Part shown: positions 1-8,410 of the stretch, piece by piece
Layout of the letters: each line of letters begins with the position of its first letter
Position numbering within the stretch: the stretch's first letter is position 1
NCBI RefSeq assembly: GCF_022809355.1
Contig: NZ_JAKZMM010000003.1
Coordinates: 1 to 64,000, forward strand
DNA: 64,000 nucleotides
From: Parabacteroides faecalis
GTDB taxonomy: Bacteria; Bacteroidota; Bacteroidia; Bacteroidales; Tannerellaceae
Direction: 5' to 3'
The notes under the pieces: model-generated
What the model was told of the DNA's origin: nothing
Databases searched by the model: none
Seen by the model: the letters and a program-made list of their open reading frames with translations, nothing else
Program-made: the position numbers and the translations under genes

Positions 1-771
1 TGCAAGTCTGGTTAAGGCCGTATCCTTATGCCTGCACTGGTGATATATCAGCCCAAGTCTCATTGAAAGATAATAGGCTTTCTTTATATCCGGATATTCT
101 CTGAAGAGGATGGCAGCACGCGTACGCTGCGATTCGGTCCATAAGGATTCTTTCTTATAGAGAAGATAGATGCTTCTAGCCAGTAATTGCTTCCTTGAGT
201 CCCCGTTTTCGAAAACCGGAGCATGATAGATTTTCCCGCAAGCCCTGGCATGTGCTATCTGTATGGATTCCTCATCCAGGGCTTCCCATCGAGCCTTGAC
301 TCTCATTTCCTGAACAGCTTCATAAGCCAGTTTCTGGACATGGAAACGGTCCGTTACACGCCGTGCGACGGGAAAACAGACGCGTGCAATCTGTTCCATG
401 TTGGGGGCCATATCAAGGGTTATCTCCCTGACTTGGAATCGCCTGCGTCTGGAGAGCCTTAGCAAGACGGAAGTAACGATCTTTACATCGGTACCTTTTA
501 TGATAGCGATGATACTCCCCGAACGTCCTATTCTTTCCTTATTTATCAGGATCGTATAGAGTTCGCCCTGTGAAAGGCAGACTTCATCAATCCCCACATA
601 TGCACCGATATTCTTCTCGAAAAGAATCCACTCTTCTGCATGTGAAAGTTGTTCCCAGCTCAAGTAACCGCTCAGATGGTTTCGGTATTGACGCTCAAGC
701 AGCTCTCCGTTTACACCGAAGAGAAAGCCTAAAAGCTTGCAGCTTACCGGAAGTGTATCAATATAGTTCTT
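1..771 (-). CDS. ISAon1-type transposase, ORF2 (partial, read by frameshift)
   Basis: This frame stays open from 771 to the window edge (257 codons) and has no start codon at its beginning, so it is probably translated as an extension of the upstream frame. The translation shows YVGIDEVCLS (first catalytic Asp), LDMAPNM (second Asp) and DRFHVQKLAYEAVQEMR, the pattern of DDE transposases of the ISL3 type. The C-terminal part with the catalytic Glu is outside the window. The frame overlaps the end of the N-region frame at a T6A4 run (770-779), offset +1 (or -2). No interruption is seen, so the element may be active. Confidence 0.75.
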
Positions 772-1099
772 TTAAAAAAGACGCGAAATCATGCGTCATA
801 CGGCAGCCCTCAGCGACCAGTTTCCAGTTACAGCTTACATAGCGTCCATCATCCTTAACAATCCATCGGCGACGGCGGATGTTCAGGAAAAGTTTCTTGC
901 CACGGATCGGGAAGTCCTGAACCACTACCGGATCATAAAACCCCTTGCTTTCCACTTTTATATTCGAGTATTCACTGGGAACCTCATTTTTCTCTTCCAG
1001 GAAAATGACAATGTCAGTACTACTTTCCTTTACATCTGAGATGCTGAAATAATCCAATGTCCCTTCCGGAAGAAGGAGACGATAACCGTTGGTTTCCAT
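758..1099 (-). CDS. ISAon1 family transposase N-region protein (ORF1)
   Basis: A 113-residue protein with the look of the small N-terminal frame of ISAon1-type elements: LLPEGTLDYF near the start, a basic strand-rich middle (KKLFLNIRRRRW) that may bind the IS ends, and a C-terminal end in a T/A-rich run where the transposase frame takes over. Its start at 1099 is the only plausible ATG. The two frames together should give one transposase by programmed frameshift. The family call rests on overall resemblance, without a database search. Confidence 0.7.
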   Translation of the reverse strand: METNGYRLLLPEGTLDYFSISDVKESSTDIVIFLEEKNEVPSEYSNIKVESKGFYDPVVVQDFPIRGKKLFLNIRRRRWIVKDDGRYVSCNWKLVAEGCRMTHDFASFLKELY

Positions 1100-1335
1100 A
1101 ACTGATAATGATTTGTTGTTCTCAAAGATACGATTTTATCGAATTTACCCCTCATATTTTTACGTTGATCCTTGATATTCTATGTGAAATATTTTTATCT
1201 GTCTTATCCGTTTCATCTACATTTCTTGCAGAATAAGGTTTGCCTATAAAAAATATGAGTATAAATCCGTAATAAAGGTAATTCTGCCCCGGGAAAAACC
1301 GTAATTTATCTACATTTTAAGCCGATGAAGCCAGC

Positions 1336-1343
1336 TAATTTTG
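1336..1343 (+). promoter_or_regulatory. Bacteroidales -7 promoter box
   Basis: TAATTTTG matches the TAnnTTTG -7 consensus of Bacteroidales sigma-ABfr promoters and lies 43 bases before the ATG of the hydrolase-cupin gene. No good TTTG -33 box is seen at the usual 19-base spacing. Confidence 0.45.
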
Positions 1344-1386
1344 TATCGTAAAACAATAAGATTGTTGAACCCTAATTGTTTATGGT

Positions 1387-2937
1387 ATGTGCAAACGATT
1401 CTTTTATTTATGTTTGGTATGGTTCGGATTTGCTTCAGCGGGTTCCCTCCATGCTGAAAACAGGAATTTGGAAACAACAGAAATTAATAACTCAAAAAAC
1501 AGCCTTATGGAAACAACATTAAATCTGACACAAGAATGGGATAAAGTATTCCCGCAAAGCGACAAGGTACAACATACGAAAGTGACTTTCCGCAATCGTT
1601 ATGGTATTACCCTGGCTGCTGATTTATATGTTCCGAAGAATGCAGTAGGAAAATTCTCCGCTATCGCAGTGAGTGGTCCGTTCGGAGCTGTTAAAGAACA
1701 AGCATCTGGACTTTATGCCCAAACGCTGGCAGAACGAGGATTTCTGGCACTGGCTTTCGATCCCTCATTTACCGGAGAAAGTGGTGGTGAGCCTCGTTAT
1801 GTGGCTTCGCCAGACATCAACACAGAGGATTTTTGTGCCGCTGTCGATTATCTTTGTACTCGTCCGGATGTAGATGCCGATCGTATTGGAATTATCGGAA
1901 TTTGTGGTTGGGGAGGTTTCGCTCTTAATGCCGCTGCCATCGATACTCGTATCAAAGCAACAGTTACCAGTACAATGTATGATATGAGTCGGGTGACAGC
2001 CAATGGTTATTTTGATGCCATGGATGCAGAACAGCGATATGAACTGCGCAAGCAACTCAATGCACAGCGTACGGAAGATTATCGGAATGGAACGTATGCG
2101 CTGGCCGGTGGGGTGGTAGATCCGTTACCCGAAGATGCTCCACAGTTTGTAAAAGATTACTATGCTTATTATAAAACATCTCGTGGATATCATCCGAGAT
2201 CACTTAACTCGAACCGGGGATGGAATGTCACTTCATCGCTTTCATTTCTGAATACACCTCTTTTGGCATACAGTCAGGAAATACGGAGTGCGGTACTCAT
2301 GCTACATGGAGAGAAAGCTCATTCGCGTTATTTCAGTGAAGATGCTTTTAAGAAGCTGAAGGGAAAGAACAAGGAGTTACTTATCATTCCAGGAGCTAGT
2401 CATGTAGATTTATATGATAATCTTCAGGTCATTCCTTTTGATAAGATTGTACAATTCTTGCAAGAATATCTTCCCAAAGAAGCAGAGGCGATAGAAACAG
2501 ATGCCAAAACAGCTTTTCAGCAGGAGATGGTTTTCCCTATTGGCGAACCCAATACGGCGTATGCCCAATATTTTACCGGCAACAGTTATCTCGCTTTTGT
2601 TTCTAAAGATCAGGTTCCGGTAGCGAATGTGACATTTGAGCCGGGATGCCGGAATAACTGGCATATCCATTGGGCAACGAAAGGCGGTGGACAAATGCTG
2701 ATTGGTGTAGCGGGTCGTGGTTGGTATCAGGAAGAAGGTAAACCGGCGGTAGAAATTCTTCCGGGTACGGTTATTAATATTCCTGCGGGTGTTAAGCATT
2801 GGCATGGAGCGGCTTCCGACAGTTGGTTTGCTCATCTTACTATTGAAGTCCCGGGTGAGAATACTTCTAATGAATGGCTGGAACCTGTTTCTGATGAGGT
2901 TTATAAGCAAGCGCAAACTTCTAATCATCCTCAATGA
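1387..2937 (+). CDS. Secreted alpha/beta hydrolase with C-terminal cupin domain
   Basis: A 516-residue exported protein: signal peptide (about residues 1-24), an alpha/beta-hydrolase domain of the dienelactone-hydrolase type (about 60-365), then a cupin domain (about 415-495). The nucleophile elbow reads GICGWGG, so the nucleophile is Cys173, as in dienelactone hydrolases, instead of Ser; the catalytic His is probably in GASHVDLYDN. The cupin shows the metal-ligand pattern WHIH ... HWHG. The next two genes start inside its stop codon region (ATGA overlaps), so the three form one operon with a carboxymuconolactone decarboxylase. This suggests turnover of small oxidised or aromatic lactones, but the substrate is unknown. 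A later ATG at 1507 is possible, but it would lose the signal peptide. Confidence 0.8.
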   Translation: MCKRFFYLCLVWFGFASAGSLHAENRNLETTEINNSKNSLMETTLNLTQEWDKVFPQSDKVQHTKVTFRNRYGITLAADLYVPKNAVGKFSAIAVSGPFGAVKEQASGLYAQTLAERGFLALAFDPSFTGESGGEPRYVASPDINTEDFCAAVDYLCTRPDVDADRIGIIGICGWGGFALNAAAIDTRIKATVTSTMYDMSRVTANGYFDAMDAEQRYELRKQLNAQRTEDYRNGTYALAGGVVDPLPEDAPQFVKDYYAYYKTSRGYHPRSLNSNRGWNVTSSLSFLNTPLLAYSQEIRSAVLMLHGEKAHSRYFSEDAFKKLKGKNKELLIIPGASHVDLYDNLQVIPFDKIVQFLQEYLPKEAEAIETDAKTAFQQEMVFPIGEPNTAYAQYFTGNSYLAFVSKDQVPVANVTFEPGCRNNWHIHWATKGGGQMLIGVAGRGWYQEEGKPAVEILPGTVINIPAGVKHWHGAASDSWFAHLTIEVPGENTSNEWLEPVSDEVYKQAQTSNHPQ

Positions 2938-3476
2938 TGGATCTGAAGGAGAGATTTAGACACTTCTGGATAGTTCCGGTCTTATTGCTGACATGTGCCA
3001 CCTTATCAGCTTGTACTCCTATGGATGAAGACGTATTTGTGGAAGAAGTACCTGAAAAGCCGGAAGATTCGGAAGAGGATACAAACAATGACAATAGTAA
3101 CGAGAATATGGAAAGTAAGACGATTCGGTTGACTGTAGATGACCGTACATTTATAGCAACATTAGAAAAGAATTCATCAGCGGAAGCTCTGATAACTCGT
3201 CTGTCAGAAGGTAACATTCAAATCCGTATGGACGATTATGGAAATATGGAGAAGGTGGGTTCTCTTGGTTTTTCTCTACCTCGGAATGACAGACAAACAA
3301 CTACCGCTCCGGGTGATTTGATATTATATCAAGGCAATTCGTTCGTTATATATTACGATACGAATTCATGGAACTTCACTCGTCTGGGGCATGTCGACGG
3401 AGTTACCACTCGGAAACAAATGCTGGAATTATTGGGCGGAGAAGGTGAAATAACCATTACATTATCTTTAGAATGA
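2934..3476 (+). CDS. Cyclophilin-like fold lipoprotein
   Basis: A 180-residue protein with a lipoprotein signal (LLLTCATLSAC, lipidation Cys about residue 27), an acidic linker rich in Glu and Asp (about 30-57), then a compact beta-rich domain of the cyclophilin-like type (Cyclophil_like2): it starts with SKTIRLTVDDRTF and includes APGDLILYQGNSFVIYY and a C-terminal GEGEITITLSLE. Such domains usually lack prolyl isomerase residues and have no clear reaction. It overlaps the genes on both sides by a few bases, which argues for translational coupling in the hydrolase/decarboxylase operon. Outer-membrane or periplasmic location is inferred from the lipobox. Confidence 0.75.
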   Translation: MMDLKERFRHFWIVPVLLLTCATLSACTPMDEDVFVEEVPEKPEDSEEDTNNDNSNENMESKTIRLTVDDRTFIATLEKNSSAEALITRLSEGNIQIRMDDYGNMEKVGSLGFSLPRNDRQTTTAPGDLILYQGNSFVIYYDTNSWNFTRLGHVDGVTTRKQMLELLGGEGEITITLSLE

Positions 3477-4321
3477 TGAAACAAGCTATTATCTTCCTCT
3501 TGCTTGGATGCCTGATGCTTCCGGCAAGAGCTCAAAATAAATCAGAAAATATGGACAGAATAGATCTTTGTAAACAGAATTATACCGCCTTGTTTGGCGG
3601 AGAAGCTTTAACAGGGGAAGGAACGGATCCTGAGTTTATGGCAATCCTACAGAAATTTATCTTCGGAGAGATTTTTGCCGTGGGAGATCTTGATCGGCCT
3701 ACTCGTGAATTGATTACTTGTACTGTACTTTCGGTGATGCAGACTTTACCCCAGTTGAAAGCTCATGCTGCAGCAGCTTTACAGGTAGGAGTCAAGCCTG
3801 TTGAATTACGTGAGGCGGTTTATCAGTGTGCTCCGTTTATTGGTTTCCCAAAGACTTTAAATGCGATTGGAGTCATCAATGAGGTTTTCCGAGAAAAAGG
3901 TATTTCTTTACCTTTGGAAAACCAGGCTACTACCACCGAGGAGGATCGTTATGAGAAAGGTCATGCCATCCAACATCCGCTTTATGGCGATGAAATTGCT
4001 GAGAAAATGGCCGATGTTCCGGGAGGTATGGGCGATGATGTAGCTCGCTTCCTGACGGCTTACTGTTTCGGGGATATATATACTCGGGGTGGATTGGATG
4101 TAAAGACACGCGAACTGCTTATTTATTGTGTTCTGACAACTCAAGGGGCCGATGCCCAACTATTACCTCATGCCCTGAGTAATCTGAAATTGGGTACAAG
4201 TCGGGAAACACTTGTAGCTGCTGTTATCCAATGTCTTCCTTATGTGGGATTCCCGCCTGCATTGAAAGCTTTGAATGTGATCAAAGGTATTGATCCGAAG
4301 GTAATCGAGGCTTCTAAATAA
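3473..4321 (+). CDS. Periplasmic carboxymuconolactone decarboxylase family protein, two CMD repeats
   Basis: A 282-residue protein with a cleavable signal peptide (about 1-20) and two tandem carboxymuconolactone-decarboxylase (CMD/AhpD-like) domains. Each carries the DRPTRELIT / DVKTRELLI helix and a QCxPxxGFPxxLxAxxVI end (about residues 62-137 and 200-275). CMD-fold proteins are decarboxylases or peroxidases; the AhpD-type CxxC is not present, so a peroxidase role is less likely. It is the last gene of the operon starting at 1387 and is followed by a strong terminator. The joint presence of a CMD protein, a cupin and a dienelactone-hydrolase-like enzyme suggests one pathway. The substrate is not known. 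Confidence 0.8.
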   Translation: MMKQAIIFLLLGCLMLPARAQNKSENMDRIDLCKQNYTALFGGEALTGEGTDPEFMAILQKFIFGEIFAVGDLDRPTRELITCTVLSVMQTLPQLKAHAAAALQVGVKPVELREAVYQCAPFIGFPKTLNAIGVINEVFREKGISLPLENQATTTEEDRYEKGHAIQHPLYGDEIAEKMADVPGGMGDDVARFLTAYCFGDIYTRGGLDVKTRELLIYCVLTTQGADAQLLPHALSNLKLGTSRETLVAAVIQCLPYVGFPPALKALNVIKGIDPKVIEASK

Positions 4322-4387
4322 AATTATTATCTGTGGAAAATGATGTTTAATCTGCTGCCTGGTAATAGCGGTATATTCATGCAAGAA

Positions 4388-4454
4388 GGGCGCGGCCTTC
4401 AACGATAAATGAGGATAATTTCTCGGTATTGTCGTTGAGGCCGCGCCTCTTTTA
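4388..4454 (+). terminator. Rho-independent terminator between convergent genes
   Basis: A long stem pairs GGCGCGGCCTTCAACGAT with GTCGTTGAGGCCGCGCC (one bulge) and is followed by TCTTTTATT on the + strand. It lies between the + strand decarboxylase and the - strand GH31 gene and may serve both. Confidence 0.8.
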
Positions 4455-4483
4455 TTAAGCCGAAGCCTGAATCCTAAAAGGAA

Positions 4484-7400
4484 TCAGAATTTCAGCGTAT
4501 TCAGATTCTTATCGATTAACAAGCCGTCGGTCGGATTGAGGGCAAACTTCACCTTCCGTTTTGCCCGGAAAGTAAGAATAAAGAGATCTTCCGAACCTGA
4601 AAGGACCGGTTTGTCTCCTAAATTGACGAAGGTTGGATAGAGGACTTTCTGACCGTTGGTATGCAAGCGGTCGTATATCAAATTCTCCATTTGAGCCATA
4701 CCTTGGGTTTCCACTCCTACAAACTCAAAGTTTTGCTGGTCATACGGCAGAGCAAAACTCAAGGCATTGACCGCACAAAGATCCATTCCTTTAACCAATA
4801 CCCGAACAGTATCGCCTGCTTGTATAGCCTGTGTCTTGTCGAGGCTGATTGTTAATTGACCGGAAACTTTCTCTTGACCCGGATCTTCGATACCGTCTTC
4901 CAGTTGGGTAGCCACCACCGAGATGTCATAGGCGTCGATCAACTCGTTCCGGTTAATATCCCCGGCACTGACGTAATCGAAGTCGGCGTCGCCTTTCCGC
5001 AAACCGGTGTAATTCATGTATGAGGTTAGGTCGTTGCTATCGATCTTACCATCGTTATTGATATCGCCCGGCAGATAACTTTCTGTACCCGGAACCTTAA
5101 AGACATACAGCTCACGACCCGATCCGTAATTGCCAGCAGCCTCGGTCACGTGTAGTTTGATATAACGAGCCTGCGGATGATCTTTGAATTCAAATACCTT
5201 CACATCGCTATTACGTTTCCAGGCAAAGGAATCCACTGCTGTCCAGTGTTCTTTATCGAGACTGTAGGATACTTCTCCTCGGAGGATTGTGCCATTACCG
5301 CTATCTAGTCGGGGCAGATAGTGGAACTTATCCAATTGATTGAAGCTACGTAGGTCGATGATCAGATCGAACGGCACGGCCTTTTTCCCATATTCCGAAT
5401 GCCAAACATCACCCGTTTCAGCCCAATCGAAGAGACGATCTACCTCAAATCCTTCCTGTGAAGGAGCCGACGATTCTCCGCGTATTCCCTTGATCGCAAA
5501 TTCCAACGGATTCGTCTTGGTTTCTACACCGAAGGAAGCCCAGTTGGATACACCATCGCGATTGACCGAACGTATCTTGAAATCGTAGTGTGTTTCTGGT
5601 TCCAAGTCCTCAAACGAGAGTGACGTCTGTTGGATGGTCGTATAAAGCATGTTGTTGAACTCGATTTCGTAGTAATCGGCATTCTCCACTTTGTTCCAAG
5701 TTGGAGTAACGGCATAAGCTTCCCGGTTCTCTTCCGTTACTTGTGCTATAGGAGCTGTCAGATTTCCTGTCGAACGGAGATACGAATTACCCATGTCGAA
5801 ACGATAGCCTTCGATTACCAATTCTGTGTTCACAGCGGTAATATCGGCAGATTCCAGTTTTACCCGTAATTGCGGATTCCGGCGGATGGAAACCTTGGCA
5901 AAGTCGCTACCTGGTGTCGCAAACCGGTTCCATTCAGGACTTGCTTCGTAAAAGACGACATTTTCGCCCTTCTCGAAAGCTTTCAGCGAGGTTACTTGGG
6001 ACAGTTTTACTTTCCGTGATCCCAACCGTGCTGTCACTTTCTTTGGTTCTTCCGATACCTGTATACGGAATTCGGTCTGTTTTTCCTTCTCAAAGCCGGC
6101 GAAGTTTCCAGTTGTTGGTGCAATGCGGACAGTCACTTTCCCGTTGTTTTCCTCCATGGTAATCTCTGTACTTGTACTCTGTCCTAGCCGGTAGGCTTCT
6201 GTACGGCCATCATCGTCATATTCTGTAAAAGAAGTCTGACCTGCCGGATAAAGTTCATAGATACGGATATGTTTGTTGATCTCCGAGACATTGTTATTAG
6301 GATTCGTCATCGGAATGATTGCTCCGGCTTTTACAAAGACCGGTAGTTTCCAGATCGGAGCCTTCCAATTATTCACTACTTGGTTTCCGGTATATTTCTC
6401 ACCAGTAAAGTAATCAATCCAAGTTCCTTCGGGCAGATAGATGCCATCACGGATATCATTCCCTTCTTCATCTGCCGCCGTATTCTTATAAATCGGGGCT
6501 ACCAGGAAGTACGGACCGTATAAATACTGGTATTGTGTTGCCTTACCCAGCGTATAGGAATTTGGGTATTCGAGGAAGATAGCCCGAATCATTGGCAGAC
6601 CGTCTACGGCTTCCCGCGCGATGCTATATGTATAAGGCATCAGTTCTGACTTTAGCTTCAGGTACCACCTGTTGATGGAAGTGGCCGGTTCTCCCAAAGC
6701 ATGCGGATACTTCTCGTTGGCGCCCCAACCATCCATATTCAATTGCATCGGACTCCACGTCTTCCATTGGAAGTCACGCATGTTGACGACCGGATTCTTT
6801 CCACCGAAAATACCATCCATATCCGAAGTGATATTGGGTTGGCCGGACAATCCCGAACCAATGTAAGTCGGAATATGGAAACGGATGTATTCCCATTCGC
6901 CTCCGGTCTGGTCGCCCGACCAAACACCCGCATAACGTTGTGTGCCTGCCCAACCGTCCAAAGAAATGATAAACGGACGTGCGTCATTTCCATAATACGG
7001 CATGATATGAGCTACATCAGCCACGCCATTTAGCCCGAACGAATAGCCGGCACCAACCCAAGCCACATCTGTCTTGAGTACACGCACACCAGCATCCCGG
7101 ACTTCCTTTACAATATCACGTTGGAGCAATGCACTAACTTCTGATTTCGGATGTAAGTCGGATTGGGTCCAAAGACCAATCTCCACACCTTGCTGGTGGG
7201 CATAGTCTGTCAGACTCTTCAAGTTTTGGATATTGCCGTCAAGCGTCTCCGTCTGACCGTATCCGGCTCCATAACCATCATTCGGAAGTAGCCAACCTAA
7301 AGGCATATCGTGCGCCTTATATCGGTCGATTACTGCTCGGGCAGAGAACTGGTAATTTCCTTTCTCTCCGTTGAGTGATTCTTTGATACCGCCGTTGTCC

Positions 7401-8332
7401 TTCTGACTTTCCTTATAGCGTTTGCCGTCTTCGAAAAGGATTCCTTTCTCGTCTTCTTTCCAGTAATCGCGGTTGTAAGCGTTCAGATGACCTTGATAGA
7501 AACCAAACTTCGGTAATAGAATTGGATTACCCGTCAGTTGATAGAAATCATTTAATAACGGAACTGCTCCATCATTGATCATAAAGAATACATCGAGGTA
7601 ATCCGTCTCATGTGAAAGGGAAACAAGCCCTTTCTGAGAAGCACCAAAGTTATATTTACCAGGCTTGAAGGTGTACCACATGAAGCCATATCCGGCTGTT
7701 GACCAATAAAAAGGAGTAGGAGAAGCTACACCTCCATCTGTCCAACTGTTCTGGTTTACGATCGAAATACTTTTTCCCTTATGTGAAAAGCGTCCGTTTT
7801 GTACGCCGCCACCATAGAAGTATTCATCTGGTTGTTCCTGAAGGCTTAATCGAGTTTCGCCTTTTCCATAAGAAACGGGTTTCGCTTCTTCAAGTACAGT
7901 ACGCTGAGTTGTCCGGTTAATGATTTTCATCCGGCCATCTTCTTTGGCGAATTGCAATTCGATTAGGTCTGTATAAATGCGGATCTGACCGTTCTCATCC
8001 TTTATTTGTAATTCCGAAATCGGCTTTCTGGGTTGATCTACCAGAATTTGTGCTTCCGGTTGTGCTTCCGGATCGCGGATAATACCTCCTTGGTTATCTT
8101 GAAACATCCGGAAGATATTCGGACCATAAAAGTCGAATGTCATTCGCTGGCCATTCCTGAATACGAGGTCAACGGTTGTTGGGTTGATCCGTTGGGCACT
8201 GACAATGGGCGTTATTTCTGTTGTTATGACGGGAACCGGTTCAGAAGGCTGGATTGCCAGCACCGGACCGCTCATCAATAACATCGGAAAAGCCCATATA
8301 AGCAGTTTGGGTTGTTTGTACACTTGTTTCAT
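4484..8332 (-). CDS. GH31 glycoside hydrolase with discoidin, dockerin-like and cohesin-like tail
   Basis: A 1,282-residue secreted enzyme: signal peptide (about 1-26), GH31 N-terminal beta-sandwich, catalytic barrel (nucleophile Asp about 422 in VLKTDVAW; acid/base Asp about 474 in WSGDQTGGEW), a beta domain of the DUF5110 type, a fibronectin-III-like region (about 875-960), an F5/8 type C (discoidin) domain (about 965-1090), two dockerin-like calcium loops (GDINNDGKIDSNDL and GDINRNELIDAYDI) and a C-terminal cohesin-like beta domain. GH31 members cleave alpha-glucosidic or alpha-xylosidic bonds; the exact substrate is not readable. It lies 78 bases after the beta-mannosidase gene on the same strand, so both may act on plant or host glycans in the periplasm or at the surface. 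Confidence 0.88.
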   Translation of the reverse strand: MKQVYKQPKLLIWAFPMLLMSGPVLAIQPSEPVPVITTEITPIVSAQRINPTTVDLVFRNGQRMTFDFYGPNIFRMFQDNQGGIIRDPEAQPEAQILVDQPRKPISELQIKDENGQIRIYTDLIELQFAKEDGRMKIINRTTQRTVLEEAKPVSYGKGETRLSLQEQPDEYFYGGGVQNGRFSHKGKSISIVNQNSWTDGGVASPTPFYWSTAGYGFMWYTFKPGKYNFGASQKGLVSLSHETDYLDVFFMINDGAVPLLNDFYQLTGNPILLPKFGFYQGHLNAYNRDYWKEDEKGILFEDGKRYKESQKDNGGIKESLNGEKGNYQFSARAVIDRYKAHDMPLGWLLPNDGYGAGYGQTETLDGNIQNLKSLTDYAHQQGVEIGLWTQSDLHPKSEVSALLQRDIVKEVRDAGVRVLKTDVAWVGAGYSFGLNGVADVAHIMPYYGNDARPFIISLDGWAGTQRYAGVWSGDQTGGEWEYIRFHIPTYIGSGLSGQPNITSDMDGIFGGKNPVVNMRDFQWKTWSPMQLNMDGWGANEKYPHALGEPATSINRWYLKLKSELMPYTYSIAREAVDGLPMIRAIFLEYPNSYTLGKATQYQYLYGPYFLVAPIYKNTAADEEGNDIRDGIYLPEGTWIDYFTGEKYTGNQVVNNWKAPIWKLPVFVKAGAIIPMTNPNNNVSEINKHIRIYELYPAGQTSFTEYDDDGRTEAYRLGQSTSTEITMEENNGKVTVRIAPTTGNFAGFEKEKQTEFRIQVSEEPKKVTARLGSRKVKLSQVTSLKAFEKGENVVFYEASPEWNRFATPGSDFAKVSIRRNPQLRVKLESADITAVNTELVIEGYRFDMGNSYLRSTGNLTAPIAQVTEENREAYAVTPTWNKVENADYYEIEFNNMLYTTIQQTSLSFEDLEPETHYDFKIRSVNRDGVSNWASFGVETKTNPLEFAIKGIRGESSAPSQEGFEVDRLFDWAETGDVWHSEYGKKAVPFDLIIDLRSFNQLDKFHYLPRLDSGNGTILRGEVSYSLDKEHWTAVDSFAWKRNSDVKVFEFKDHPQARYIKLHVTEAAGNYGSGRELYVFKVPGTESYLPGDINNDGKIDSNDLTSYMNYTGLRKGDADFDYVSAGDINRNELIDAYDISVVATQLEDGIEDPGQEKVSGQLTISLDKTQAIQAGDTVRVLVKGMDLCAVNALSFALPYDQQNFEFVGVETQGMAQMENLIYDRLHTNGQKVLYPTFVNLGDKPVLSGSEDLFILTFRAKRKVKFALNPTDGLLIDKNLNTLKF

Positions 8333-8410
8333 ACCTGTTATTTTATAGAATAAGCCCAGGCGGATTCCAAAAGAAGCCAGCCTGAGCCAAATGAATAAAT
8401 CTTTTTCTCA

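Larger units (their letters stand above)
1..1140 (-). mobile_element. ISAon1-type insertion sequence, truncated by the window edge
   Basis: Two overlapping - strand reading frames encode the N-region protein and the DDE transposase of an ISAon1/ISL3-like insertion sequence. The right boundary is set only approximately, at the AT-rich stretch before the next gene. The left end lies outside the window, so terminal inverted repeats and target duplication cannot be checked. Confidence 0.75.
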
